From Brachypodium distachyon (Eukaryota; Streptophyta; Magnoliopsida; Poales; Poaceae): a stretch of DNA of 64,000 nt. The translations under genes and the position numbers were made by a program. Location: assembly GCF_000005505.3 (NCBI RefSeq), contig NC_016131.3, positions 6,097,501 through 6,161,500 of the forward strand, written 5' to 3'. A model generated the notes under the pieces. It was given only the letters and a program-made list of their open reading frames with translations. It had not been told where the DNA came from and made no database searches. Below, piece by piece: positions 1-12,040 of this stretch. Positions within the stretch are counted from its first letter, which is position 1, and every line of letters begins with the position of its first letter.

Positions 1-3000
1 CAACTGAATTCTCTGCTGGTTCTGGCAGAATTTTGGGCTGCCGCCTAAGGGGTCCAGCATCAAACCATGGATGTTGAAGCAACTGAGCAGCTGTAGGTCG
101 CTTTTCAGGAACAAAATCCAGTATTGGAACAAGAAATTCTGCCATGGCGGCCGCATCGATGTCACTGAATTCATACTTCTCAACAAGCACCTTGTTGAGA
201 GGCCAGAACCGCAAGCGTCGAATGTGCCTCAAGTCCCCATACCGATTGAAGAAGTCACGTGAGTATCGACCACCCAAGGCAATCTAAGAAATATAATTCA
301 AATAAAGAACAATTACTACATTTACTTAAAAACATGTGAAATGCAACAATCCTTTACCTTTCGTGGCATCATCCCAAGTAGCTCCATCATCAGTGCAAGG
401 TGATCCTGCATCAAGTAGGAATTGCTCAGAGTTAACTCCACCTGGAGAGTAAACCAGACCATTCGTTTACAAAAATACTACCTGCGATTCACAATATCTG
501 TCCTGCACGGATACCTAGGCAACAAAACTGAATTAATATTTGATGGAACCATACCATACTTGTTCTCCCTGGATAGATAAGCATTATGTCCATCTAATAG
601 AAGCGAGAATGATATAATTCCATCAAATACCACCAACTTTTTTTTTACCTCCTAGGTATGCGTGCAGGAAAGATATTGTGAAACAGATGGAGTAACATGT
701 GACAAAGTTGTACTATGACATATGCAGTGAAAGTCAGCAGTTGACCGCAGAAATATGCAGAGGTCAATCAACTAAAACAAACAACATAAAGGACTTGATG
801 TTTCAGCTCAACTAAAAAACATATAGTATTCATGTTATGATTGTCCATATAATACAATGCCAGTTCCAACGTCAAAGTGAATTTATTAATCATATTAAAA
901 TTTCCTTGCTTATCAATGTACTCACAAAATATAAAACATCACAGTTCAGCCTACACAGCGTGTAACATGAGAACAAATTCAAGAGGCAAATTAACAGATG
1001 TCACTGTTTCCAGCCATTGTGATAACAAAATGATGGCTACCTTTGTGGGAATGGTGACTGTTTCTCTACTATTCTTTAATTTCGAGTTGCGTCAGTGCGT
1101 CGTACGTCAAACTCGGGCAAATTACAATCAATGCCACCGCACCTCTCTTCCCTGCCCCTGAAGAAAGAAAAAGAAAATCTCAGACCCGAATCGATCCCCT
1201 TCTCCTCACCGAGCCGCCGCCGCCACTCCAAACCCTCCTCCTCAACAAGCTGCCAGCCCTCTGCCCCTCCCCACAGCTGCACCGCCTCCTCTCTCCATCC
1301 GTTCGCTGCCTCTTCTCCCAGAGCTCCAGAAGCCGAAGCTAGCACGGCGGCCGTGGCGGCGCAGCGAGACGGCGGTGGAGTGGCAGTCGATTTGGGCACG
1401 CGCGACCATGTTGAGCCGGAGGCTTGGGTGCACTGCGTGGCCCGCACTGCAATTGCACGTCGAGCTCCATGGCAACCGCTGAAAGGGGGGCGTGACGCCG
1501 GACGTGGAATTCAAGGATGCCGGCTTGCCCAGGCGCTCGATCTGTTCTACCATGGCTGACGCCCTCTTACGCGGTTTCGTCCTGAATGCCGTGCCATATT
1601 GCTTGAGGATGGAAACCTGCTGCGAAAGAGGGAGGCTTCTGCCTTTCTTGACGCCCTCAAGCTGCTCGAAGAAATGCACAAGAGGGAGACTTTCAAGACG
1701 ATGGCCCAGATTTTCACCGTGCTGACATATGGAGCTCGTGCACGTGGCTTGTTTGATGGAATGGAGTTGTGCGTAGTGATTCTAGACCATGGAGCTCACA
1801 ATGTGCTCACAGGGGCCTATGTATTGTGAGGGCAAGGTATTTCCAGTTCGGATGACGGTGATGTTCTAAGATGGATCACAGGGGAATTGGTCTGGTCAAT
1901 GTTACCTACAACACTATGTTGTGTGAGTTTCGTAGGGTTGATTACTTCGAGGGCATCTAGAAGGATATATATGAAGACTATTTGCTCAGGGCTCGTGCCA
2001 AGGACCAGGATGACAATGTTGCTCGTGAAGGTCTTCTGCTTATTGCTGGTACGTATTGATCTTTGATGTTCTAAGTCATAATCCATAAGGGCATATTTGA
2101 TCATGTTGTTTTACTGCTGGACATATATATTCATGTATTTTTCTCAATTTAAGTTCGCCAAAAAATTTGCATCAGTTGATCAGTGTTCTTATTAAGTTGT
2201 TGAACGGGGAAACATTATATACAATTGTTAATGTTTTGAGTATAAATTAAGGTAGATCCAACCTTTTAGGGTTTTTTTTTCTTCCAAGAGGAGTCTCTAA
2301 CTGTCTATTGAGGAGGTAACTTGTCCTTTCCTTCCTCATGTCAGATTAGATATTTAGATTACACTAACATTTTTTTTGCACCTCAACAAAGATGCCAGGT
2401 TTTTGTATTTATGTTCAGCAGGTGATTCATCCAAACGCTCATCTCCGGAGTACAAGATCTATTTATTTTATTTTCTTTCCTGTAGATGATATGTATCTTC
2501 TTTGCTTTTGTAGAATAAAAAAGCAGGAAGGTAGTAAAATGATGGTTTGATACATGATAGATTTTATATAGAGGGTGGAAGAGCTACACTTAAACTTGGT
2601 AGCAGAAAGCTTAGGTTATACTATCTTGTTAGAGTTTTGCCTTAAAAAAACAAGTATGTTACCATGAATCCAAAATTTCTTTCAAGGGTAAGTTTTCTTG
2701 ATTGCTTTTTCGATACAAATGTTGATAAGAGGGTACCTGCCTCTTCTATAATTTTGTCATACGCTTGTTCTCTTTCACTCTATCATTTGTTCATCATAAG
2801 AGTATTTATATTTTGAAGTCCTCGATCAGGCTGTGAGCTACTCAAGAATAGAGGCAGGGCAATCAAATAGATCTCTCATTATACATTTTACCTTGTTTTT
2901 CCTGCAAGTAACTCAACTTTTTTTGTGTGTTGATGTAGGCTTTTAGTTTGTATAAGAGAAGTTTTACAATGCCCTTTGAAACTTGCCTTTTTCCTTCTTT

Positions 3001-6000
3001 TCTTTTTGGAAAAAAGAATAGTTGTTTATGGATGTACATTCGTCGTTGTTCATCGTAGCAAAGTATGGACATAATACAAAATTTGAATAGTTTAGTGCTA
3101 CAATTTAATGTGAAGTTTGCCTGCGTGTTACTACATAATAGCAAAATGGAACGGTTTTGTCAACTATGTTTTGAAAAAGAAAAATCAGTGGCTGAATGAA
3201 CATGCTTAACCTGTATTTGACACTAGCGTGATAGTTGGAATATTTCTGATAAAAGGAAGGACTAAAACAAAAAACTGCCCCGACGGGCGAAACCAATGAC
3301 GGAAACGTTGTTGCTTTTATTATTAGGTACAGATTTTCCTAGGATGGTGAAGATTTTGTTGGAGCATTTCAGGTTAGTGTTCAAAATATCTTATTCCATG
3401 TTTATTTCATATTTTCTGAACACTCTATGGTTTCTGTTTAGAACTTGAATCATTTTCCTGTATAAAAGATCTCGGGTCTTCAAACTATCCCACCAAGATA
3501 CATTGACTGCCCATATCGAGTCTGTCGGTGAGTCTGCTGTTGAGTAATCATGGTAATAATACATAAACTCCTGGCCTTCCTGATTATACATAAATCCCCG
3601 GCCTTCCTGATTAATCATGTTAATTCGTCGTGTTGCTCATAATTTCTGTTGTATTCAGACATCCCTCAGGTCCAATCACCTTTTGCAAACAACCTGGTTC
3701 AGCTCAAAATCGGCAAAGAAGGTACTAGACTGATGTGCGAGCTTTACATGTTCAGTAATTTTGTTACTAGCAAGCATATAGTTTTGCTCTTTTGGATATG
3801 TAGATGAACTCCTGTAATATAATTGAATGGATTTTATGTCTCCGATGCAACGCACGGGCACTTAACTAGTCATGATTAAAATCACAGCTTCATAACCAGA
3901 TGGCCATCACATTATAGTGGTACCTAGAAAATCATGGCTCGTCTACTATTTTAGTATACACTTCTTTAATAAAGGGTACGTAGAATAAATGGCATTTGTC
4001 TTAAACAAACTATAGAATACCAAATATTCGATCTGTTGCACTCTCTCCGTCCCATATTAAGTGTTGCAATTTTGTCTAGATACGCATGTACCTACATACT
4101 AAAAAGCGTCTAGATACATGCATATCTAGACAAAGTTGCAACACTAAATATGGGACGGAGGGAGTACATTATTAAATGAAAAAACTGGGTTGTAACTTGT
4201 GCACTACAAGTAGCAGCCAAACTGCATTCAAATATGCATGATGCACAGTTAACTAAACAAGAAGAAGCTATACAATAGCATGTCAATAACAATGTGAGTT
4301 TAACTAGAATTATTCAACATTTGCAAAATAAAAGTATCTTCTGTGGAAGATCTTTTCCAAGTGTACTTCGGAAAATCAAATGAAAGGTTCAAAGAAACCA
4401 GAGTACTCGGCTGTAGGTCCCTCTGAGTCACTGATTTATAGTGACAACTACCATCTAAGTTAAAATGGGGGCAGCATTAACCAGGTGATAAGGGTACATA
4501 CATGTGAAAACTATGTTCTTAAAATTAAAGAGTGAGTGAGGAAATAAAGAGATATACCTCATCCCTGTCAAAATTGTCTCCACTATGTGGATCAAATAGC
4601 ACATCACCCGAGGCAAGCTCAAAACATATGCATGCAAAGGACCACAGGTCAGCAGATGTAGAATACTTGGAGCCCAGAATCACCTCAGGACATCTGTATT
4701 GCCTTGTCTGGATATCATTTGTGAACTGTTTGTACGTCCAACATGCATTTCCAAAGTCAACCAGCTTACAGTTCAGATCAGCTTGCATCGCCATCCTCTT
4801 CCTAGTTCCTTTGCTACCCCGCCTATGTCCTCCTGTTCCTCTCTTCCTGTCTCCATCCTGGCTAGGACTGCCCTCATTTGCCGTGCTCAGATCTCCCCTA
4901 TCATCTGACTCGTCTGTGTCAGCGGATGCCGCTGCCCCACTGCCTTCTGAAGTTGAAGCCGCTGCACGCTTGGCTTTCTTCCGAATCTTCTTCTTTTGGC
5001 TCTTGGTGAGACCACCGTTCACTGATGTTGCAGGTGCTTTTGGAGGTGGCTGGTCAGTCTTTGCAGCAGGCATCACCAGTGGTACACCTGACTTCCGAGG
5101 GTCCTTTGAGGGGTCAATAGTGGACACGAGCAATATATTCTCAGGCTTAAGGTCTGTGTGAATAATGGAAAGCTCACGGTGGAGGTAGTCAAGACCAATG
5201 AGCACATGTCGGCATATCTCCTTAACCATTGGAAGTGGAATTCCACGATAGTCCGTGTACTTTATCAGTGAGAGCAAGTTATCGCCAAGAAATTCAAACA
5301 CCATGCACACATGGCTCCCGTTAGGGCCTGCATGTTTGAAGTGGTCAAGAAGCTTAACAACACACCGGGAGTCATCAGGGTCACCATCAGCAATCTGCCT
5401 CAAGATCTTGATCTCATCCATGGCAGCCTCTGTGTAGTGTTGTGCGCTCTTCTGCACCTTCAGAGCCACATACCTCTGCACGCATAACCAACAAAAAAAA
5501 ATCAGAAACACTGGAAATGTGTAGCCTGAATCTCTCGGCAACAAAGGGTAAAAAAAATTCAAATATCTCGTGCAGGATGATAGGATGCACGGATAGAACA
5601 GTTTTTATAAGAAATGGAAGTTGCCATTATGCCTATCCTCTGAGGCAAATGGACGAATAGTTGGCGGGCAGGCAAATCAAACCGCCCGCTGCATCCAGAT
5701 CGACATTTTCGTACAAATTATCGCGAATCCTACAAGCGTGATTTAACAAAGAGATTCGAAACAAGGGGTAAGCACGTACGGAGTGGGCCGTGTCCCAGGC
5801 GAGCCAGACGGTGGAGAAGTGCCCCCAGCCGAGCTTGGACTGCACGACGTAGGCGCCGTGCTTGAACGAGTCGCCGGCGCGGACGGCGTGGTACCCGCCG
5901 CGGCGGTAGTCCTCCGTGCCCTCATCCTCCGACGTGTAGTCGCTGCTGTCCCCCTCCTCACCCTCCGCCGCCGCCGCCGCCTCCATCTCCTCCTCCGCCC

Positions 6001-6055
6001 GCCGCCGGCTGCCCGCCTCCTCCGCCCTGCGGCTCGCCGCTGGAGCCTCCGCCAT
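1..6055 (-). CDS. SRPK-type serine/arginine-protein kinase (3' end beyond window)
   Basis: Kinase that phosphorylates RS domains of splicing factors, inferred from family. Exons 5780-6055, 4558-5475, 358-405 and 1-283 join in phase with GT-AG borders and give 508 residues; only the last few residues lie off the left edge. An acidic, Ser-rich N-terminus precedes the glycine loop (LGWGHFSTVWLAWD, about residues 76-89), the ATP lysine in VALKVQK (about 98), the SRPK-typical catalytic loop HTDLKPENIL (His about 198), a charged spacer of about 115 residues with a lysine-rich NLS-like stretch (KSQKKKIRKKAKR), then VDFGNACW and TRQYRCPEVILG. The HTD rather than HRD loop and the spacer separate SRPKs from other CMGC kinases. 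The ATG at 6055 is the first in frame. The intron at 406-4557 is unusually long and holds an antisense gene-like fragment and a Stowaway MITE. Confidence 0.93.
1390..2060 (+). pseudogene. Gene-like fragment inside the SRPK intron, possibly PPR-like
   Basis: A GC-rich stretch, opposite in strand to the surrounding kinase gene, reads like coding sequence but needs frame changes and crosses stops. One open piece (about 1599-1829) contains ALKLLEEMHKRE, and a further frame near 1880-1950 reads VTYNTMLCEFRRV, a wording typical of pentatricopeptide repeats. No complete repeat array or single long frame is present, so this is either a decayed PPR-like gene or a captured fragment. The family assignment is an inference from two short stretches. 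Confidence 0.28.
4041..4164. mobile_element. Stowaway-type MITE
   Basis: The two ends are inverted copies: CTCTCTCCGTCCCATATT at the left and AATATGGGACGGAGGGAG at the right, with internal GTCTAGATA-type palindromic sequence. This is the common grass Stowaway (Tc1/mariner-derived) end. TA follows the right end, but the left flank reads CA, so the target duplication is imperfect. It lies in the long SRPK intron. Confidence 0.85.
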
Positions 6056-6159
6056 CGCTGGGGGGTCCCGGATCTGGCGCGCGCGGGGATTAGGGTTTTC
6101 TTCTTGGCGCCGCTTTCTGGTGGGAGGCGGTGGCGCTTGTGTCGTCCGTCTCGCTCCAC

Positions 6160-7855
6160 TGCCTCCTCCCCTGCGCCTGAGCCGCCGTTTTATTATTATC
6201 TGAGGGTGCAGGGACGACTCGTGCGTGTATGTTTGGTAACGCGATTAACCCCTAATCAATCCCTGAGGTACTGGCGTTATTACGTTTTGAGAGGACGGAC
6301 TAACTTTCTTCTTTTTTTTTATCGGGAGAGGACGGACTAACTAATATGCTCCGTGAAGAGGCACGGTTTGAAAATTACTGTGATGTTTCGTGGTACGGAG
6401 TACCATATTTTAGGATACCCCTCGGTATACCTTTGTTTTAAAATTTAAAAAATCAAAACATACTAATATCTCAAATATCAAATAACTATACTATGAAGAA
6501 ATATGGCATTATGGATGTAGAAAAACTAATGTAGAGTTGTATACATTGGTAGATTCTTTTATAAATTTAATAAAAAATTAACAAAATTAATTTAGGGTAA
6601 ACTAGAAGTCTAGAACATCTTAGAATTTGAAGAGTATTATCGAGGGCTCGATTTAGATTTCCACAGGAGTGTGGCAGGAAATATAATCGATTTTCGTAAA
6701 TGGTTTGGTGTCGTAAATGAGTAAATCTTACAAGACAGTTTTTTCGAGGGATGGAGCATCGGACTACAATCCTGTCATACACAACTTTGTCTTCTTCTTT
6801 AAATTGATGATTCGGACATAGAAATCTTTGAGAGTTATAGCTTTTTTATTATTTTGTCTCTCAAATATGTGTCTTTGAGCAATTTATTTTTCTTATCTTG
6901 GCAACAATTTTGGTGTTCCTAAATCTGAGAAATTGTTACTTTGCAGTCGTCTGGCCAATTTGTAAATGCAGGTCGGTATTGTATTTTGAAATTGCACGCG
7001 TCTGCAATAATACAACCAAACATTGAGCAGATGACCGAGGAATAACATGTTTGAAAAACAGACATCCCTATCGGTAAAAGAGGAGTGTTTGTAACTTGTA
7101 AGTATCTGCCACTTTAGCAAGGTGATGGTGGGATGTCTGATTTTTTTTCTTTTTTTTTTGCAAAGATAGGGTGGGCAAATATTATGCCTTTTTTGTTTTG
7201 TGGAAACAGGTGGTTACCCCATAGAAACGAACAAAGAAAATATCGGCCTTTTACTCATATAAATTAGCACACGAAATGGTATTCGATTACATCACGGAAA
7301 GAAAATAGTACCATGACTATTGAGTGCAGAGTGTCTTCAGTGTTCTGTAATAGCTGTAGCTCATTTACTTTTTGTCGTTTATTTTCATTTTCTGTCTTGA
7401 ACAGCTAGCTAGACTGCACCTGAACTTTGTTCTATGAATAGTTTCATTCAGTTAATGGAAACAATTTGGGATCTTGCCTTCTTTGGTACCCAATGCGAAG
7501 GTTTGTAATGTTGAGTTATGCCCTATATGAAGCTCGAGTTATAAATCTGTTTTGCTCAGTACTATTAGATGCCCTGTGCAAATGTTCGTCCAGCACTTCT
7601 GCACTTTGCTCTGTTCTATCCTTCTGTGCAATCTGTGATTGCAGACTGCTGCTTTTAGTTTTAAGTATCATCGCCCAAGACGCTGAAAAGATTTCAACGA
7701 GAATGGTCGCATGCATATTGAGGCAATCAGAGTCTAATGGCCAAAGTGCTTAAAAAAAGAGAGTCTAATGGGAGAATCTTCACAACAAAGAAGTCTGATT
7801 ATCGACGACAGATAAACTCATAGTGCAGACACACTCTCCGGATGTATGGCATCAG
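6160..7855. other. Intergenic spacer, SRPK 5' side to subtilase 3' side
   Basis: AT-rich sequence with poly-T runs (for example near 7142-7160). I see no conserved coding stretch, RNA gene or recognisable element here. The SRPK promoter should lie at about 6060-6400; the first part is GC-rich, as expected for a grass 5' UTR. Confidence 0.6.
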
Positions 7856-10263
7856 TCAGTTCTTCCACAGGAAGGCCACAGGGCTCCTGACCCGATGCTT
7901 CCTGTTCTCCCAGCTGATGTAGCCGAAGTCCCATGACCCGGCAGGCTTCACGCTCCCTCCCTCCTGTCTCCGGAACTCGGGCAGCTGGCCAGGTCCGGCA
8001 CGAACCGGCGGACCTGCTCGACCGTGTAGTTTAGGCTGCAGAGGAAGGCGCCATAGTCGTTGGCGCTGGCGTCGTACACCAGGCCGGGGTCCATGGCGAG
8101 CAGCGGGAGCACGAGCCCGGCGCCGGCCTCGAGCGGCGTCGTGTCGTTGCCGCTGCCGTTGTCGATGATGCCCCTGCCGTTCATGTCGAGCGTGTCCGCG
8201 GTCGTCATCATCGCGGACCGCACCATGGCCGGCGTCCAGTCGCCGTGCCGCTTCCTGATCAGCGCCGCCACGCCGGCCACGTGCGGGCATGCCATCGACG
8301 TGCCGGACATGATGTTGTACTCCACCCGCCTCGGGTCGATGCCATTGTTGGTCGGTGAGAGGTCGCCTGGCCAGGCGGCGAGGATGTTCACCCCGGGCGC
8401 GACGACGTCCGGCTTGAGCAACTCCGGGGCCAGCGGGTTGGGCCCCCGCGACGAGAACCCGGCCACCATCGGCGCCCGGGTCTCGCCGGTCACCGTATCC
8501 GAGGAGAAGCTGAATGATGCCACTGGGTACGGCACCGCCGACGCCATGTACGCGTCCAGTTTCTTGCCTCCGGTGCTGCTGAGTGTGAGGGCGGGGAGGC
8601 TGAACGCCCTTGCCGGGACTCCGTCCCCGAACCGTTCGTCGCTTCATCCCGGCTCCACCGGCTCTCTGCACGTAGAAGCCGTTCGAGGCCCCCGCCAGGG
8701 ACGTGCACAGCACGACCTTGCCCATGACCTTGTCGGGCGTCAGGTCCGTCTCCTCGCAGAAGTTGTACACCAGCTGGGTCATGTTCATGCCCTGGGCCTT
8801 CATGTCATACAGGGATTGCCCTGTGAGCACCACGCCGTTCACCGTGTGGGAGGAGAAGCTGAATGACGCCACTGGGTACGGCACCGCCGACACCATGTAG
8901 GCGTCCAGCTTCTTACGTCCAGTGGTGCTGAGCGTGAGGCCGGGAAGGCTGTACGCCTCAACCATGACTCCGTCCGAGAACAGTGCGTCGCTGTCCACGG
9001 AGACTACCCCGGCTCCACCGGCTCTCTGCACGTAGAAGCCGTTCGAGGCACCTTCCATCCCCGTGCACACCACGATCTTGCCCATGACCTTGTCGGGTGC
9101 CAGGTCCGTCTCCTCACAGGAGGTCAGGAGTTGCACACCAGCTGGGTCATGTTCATGCCCTGGGCCTTCATGTCATACAGGGATTGCCCTGTGAGCACCA
9201 CGCCGTTGCCGAGCCTGAGTCTCCCCGGGAACACGCGGTCCGTGGTTGCGGCGCCGACCGTGGTCATCCACGGCGCGACGTTGCTGACGGTCGATGCTAT
9301 GGGACCGCTGTTGCCGCCGGCGAAGACGACGAAGACGCCTCTCCGCGTGGCGCCAAACCTGGCGACGGCGACCATGTCATCGTAGAAAGCCGGGTCCTGG
9401 AGTTTCCCGAGGGACAAGGAGATGATGTCCACGCCGTCGCTCACCGCGGCGTCGATCGCCGCAACGATGGCCGACTCGGTGCACGTTAACGTGTTGCAGG
9501 CCTTGTACATGGCGATCCTCGCCATGCGCGCCACGCCGCTGGCGCTCCCCTGGGAGAATCCCAGCATGTTGGCCCCCTGGACCTTCGAGCCGGCGGCCGT
9601 GGAAGCCACGTGAGTGCCGTGGCCCAACTTGTCCCTCGGAGTGAATATGCCATCCTCTTCGTTGATGAAGACCTTGTCCCCGACCAGCTTGCGGTTGCAC
9701 GAGCTGGCGGAGAAGCCCTCGGCGTCGACGCACTTGCCCTTCCAGCCGGGGCGGACGGGGCCGAGGCCGCTGTCGTTGAAGCTGGAGCTCGCAGGCGAGA
9801 TACCCGTGTCCACGACGCCGATGATGACGTTGTCGCCGAACTCTGAGTCCGGCCAGGCGCCGAAGTCCGCGTGGAGGCCGATGAACCCCGGCGACCGCGT
9901 CGTCTGGGTGTGGTACACTCTGTCCCTGTGCACGCCAAACACGCCGGGGATCCTCGACATGCGCCGGGCCTCGGCGTCGGTGAGGCGGACGGCGAAGCCG
10001 TGCATCACCGTGTCGTAGGTGTGCAGGATGCGGCCGGTGGAGTTGGTGGCCACCATGGACGCGTACCAGTGGTCGAGGGTGGTGAATCGGGATGGCTTGG
10101 AGAGATGGTTCGTCTGGATGATGTAGGTGTTGGAGGTGGATGGTGTCTGGGTCTTTTGCTCGATGGTGTTCTTGGGCTTCAGGGTGATGGCTGAGTGGGT
10201 GGACTGCAGAAGCGTGAGAAACAGTAGCGAGTATTGCAAGAAGATGAAGGTTCTGGAAGCCAT
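7856..10263 (-). pseudogene. Subtilisin-like serine protease (subtilase), rearranged pseudogene
   Basis: Plant subtilases are secreted S8 proteases. The ATG at 10263 starts a hydrophobic signal peptide (MASRTFIFLQYSLLFLTLLQ), then an I9 propeptide. All catalytic elements are recognisable: Asp in GVVDTGISP, His in GHGTHVAS, the oxyanion-region Asn in GGNSGP, and Ser in GTSMACPHV. The gene cannot make one protein. A 360-bp tandem duplication spans the PA-domain region (8501-9207). About 8 extra bases near 9122-9130 shift the frame to a stop at about 9124. About 11 bases are missing in the downstream copy near 8643, shifting it again. The fibronectin-III-like C-terminal domain is almost wholly deleted: sequence passes from the region of LASCPSSGD straight to a terminal piece, FGYISWENRKHRVRSPVAF. 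The gene has no introns, like many grass subtilases. Calling it a pseudogene is inference; a truncated 373-residue product (9124-10245) is possible. Confidence 0.85.
8501..9207 (-). repeat. Internal tandem duplication in the subtilase (two copies, ancestral period 360 bp)
   Basis: Downstream copy 8501-8839 and upstream copy 8850-9207 are nearly identical and both carry VVLTGQSLYDMKAQG, the PA-region cysteine segments, and VPYPVASFSFSS. Anchors at one end are 368 bp apart and at the other 349 bp apart. Correcting for the 8-bp insertion and the 11-bp deletion gives 360 bp, exactly 120 codons, so the original duplication kept the reading frame. Confidence 0.9.
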
Positions 10264-10320
10264 TGTTGATATGTGTGTGAGTGTGAGCTGAGTGAGGAGA
10301 TGCACGTATCGTGTTATGGG

Positions 10321-10327
10321 TTTTATA
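10321..10327 (-). promoter_or_regulatory. TATA box of the subtilase pseudogene
   Basis: Minus-strand CTATAAAACCC lies about 60 bp upstream of the ATG at 10263. The same box recurs at about 10809-10815 in the duplicated 5' copy, again about 65 bp upstream of that copy's ATG (10742). Confidence 0.6.
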
Positions 10328-10500
10328 GAGGTTAATGGCGGGTTGGACAACCTTTCAAGCGACCCTAGTGCAGACAAATGTTTCCATTTTCACTCTATCC
10401 TTGATGCAGTTGACTTGCGTGTGCACAAGGGAAAAAAAACCGAAAAATGGCTTGTGCGCGAAACCCTTGCTGGGCTGATCTCGGCGAACGAACCAGAATT

Positions 10501-10961
10501 TGGGCCGGTGGAGTTTGTGGCCACCATGGACGCGTACCAGTGGTCGAGAGTGGCGAATTGGGATGGCTTGGAAAGATGGTTCGTCTCGATGATGTACGTG
10601 TTGGTGGTCGATGGTGTCTGGGGCTCGTGCTCGATGGTGTTCTTGGGCTTCAGGGTGGTGGGCTGGTGGCTGAGTGGGTGGATTGCAGAAGCGTGAGAAA
10701 CAGTAGCGAGTATCGCAAGAAGATGAAGATTCTGGAAGCCATTGTTGATAATGTGTGTGAGTGTGAGCTGAGTCCTGAGTGAGGGGAAGCATGGACCGAG
10801 TTATGGGTTTTATAGAGCTTAATGGCTGTTGGACAAGCTGTCAAGCTACACCAGTGCAGACAAAAGTTTCGAATTTCTGACATTGCGTGTCCACTAGGGA
10901 AAAATGGCTTGTACGTGCGAAACCTTGCTGGGCTGATCTCGGCAAACAAACCAGAAATTGC
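10501..10961 (-). pseudogene. Tandem, truncated copy of the subtilase 5' end and promoter
   Basis: This segment repeats 10031-10500 with a spacing of about 475 bp. It contains the core promoter with TATA box, the leader, an ATG at 10742, the signal peptide (MASRIFIFLRYSLLFLTLLQ) and the start of the propeptide. A small insertion after the signal peptide changes the frame, so translation stops after about 30 residues. The copy ends where the upstream copy's own upstream sequence begins, so this is a direct tandem duplication, not a separate gene. Confidence 0.85.
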
Positions 10962-12040
10962 GAGTATCATTGGGTTAGTGATTTTCGCTTAGAAGATACA
11001 CTCCTCCATCTTATACGTATGCTATATATTCTTGCTAAACAAAAATTTCAAGTGCAACCTTTTTACCAAAAGTGAAGCAGTTTCAGGGTTCATTGGTGAT
11101 TACTGATTACCTTGACATAACATAACAATATTTTACTTGGACTAACTGCTTGCCTGGGTCTGTTACCTGATACAAAATCCATTGACATGTTTGGGCACAA
11201 GGACAACCATAGGAACCTTTTTTATGCATCTACTGAACACGAGAGGTGAAAAGATGAGTCTTCAGATACACATGTAAATGCTGAAGTGTGAAGTGTGTCT
11301 CTGAAGCTTGTACGCCCACGCCATGATCATGATGTGCTTGCATTGCTAATTTCAGCTTTCATCAGAGTACATATCAAGCCATGACATGGTGTCACAGCTA
11401 GTGGAAGATGAATGTAGACTGCTTCCAGGACAATTCTCAGCTAGTGGGAGCTCGTCGTGGCATTGAGACAAAACTGGTGTGTTCTAATTGTGAAATTTAG
11501 ATTTTTTGTAGATAGGAGGGGCAGATTATAGCAAGAGAAGCTGGCTTAAACATAATGAAACACAGCTTCTGAATGAAAATGAAGTATGAAACGGCCTCCA
11601 CTATCTCTTGCCTATTCATAATAAAACTCAACTTGCCTTGTCCCCCTTGAGATACACCAATTAAAGATACCGCCATGCAAACTCACAGGGTTTTCGATTA
11701 ACGTTCTAGCGCACCTCAGTCGGCGAGGAGGACCTGAAGGTCGTGAGCTGAACTGCTGAAGGAGCAGTGGATGGTGGCAGCGACCTCGGTCAGCGAGGAG
11801 GAGCTGAAGGTCATGGGCCGTAGGATCAGCAGATGATGGCGGCAACCTTAGGTAAATGGTTGGTGACTGGTGAGTATTTTAAGAGTGAGAACAAATGCTG
11901 AAAAAGGGTGGAAATGGTAATGCCATAAAGAGTGCATTATCAGCCTATCAGAAAGATATTCCTGCCGAAAGCTGGCGAGAACGATTTCCTGGTGCAGATA
12001 AGGCTGCTGCAGTGCAGGGCCAGTCGCCAGAACTGCGGCC
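10962..12040. other. Intergenic spacer between subtilase copies and PNSB2-like gene
   Basis: Mostly unremarkable AT-rich DNA. A partial direct repeat of about 70-bp period lies at about 11714-11820: GAGGAGGACCTGAAGGTC recurs as GAGGAGGAGCTGAAGGTC. The PNSB2-like promoter and 5' UTR should lie in the last few hundred bases; I could not place a clear TATA box. Confidence 0.5.

Noticed and set aside
4532..5161. Plus-strand frame of 209 codons
   Set aside because: Shadow of the SRPK second exon.
7466..7753. Plus-strand frame of 95 codons
   Set aside because: Cys/Leu/Ser-rich without motif, in an AT-rich spacer, and without splice or promoter context.
8060..8866. Long plus-strand frame of 268 codons
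   Set aside because: It is the antisense of the subtilase; GC-rich codons create open frames on the other strand.
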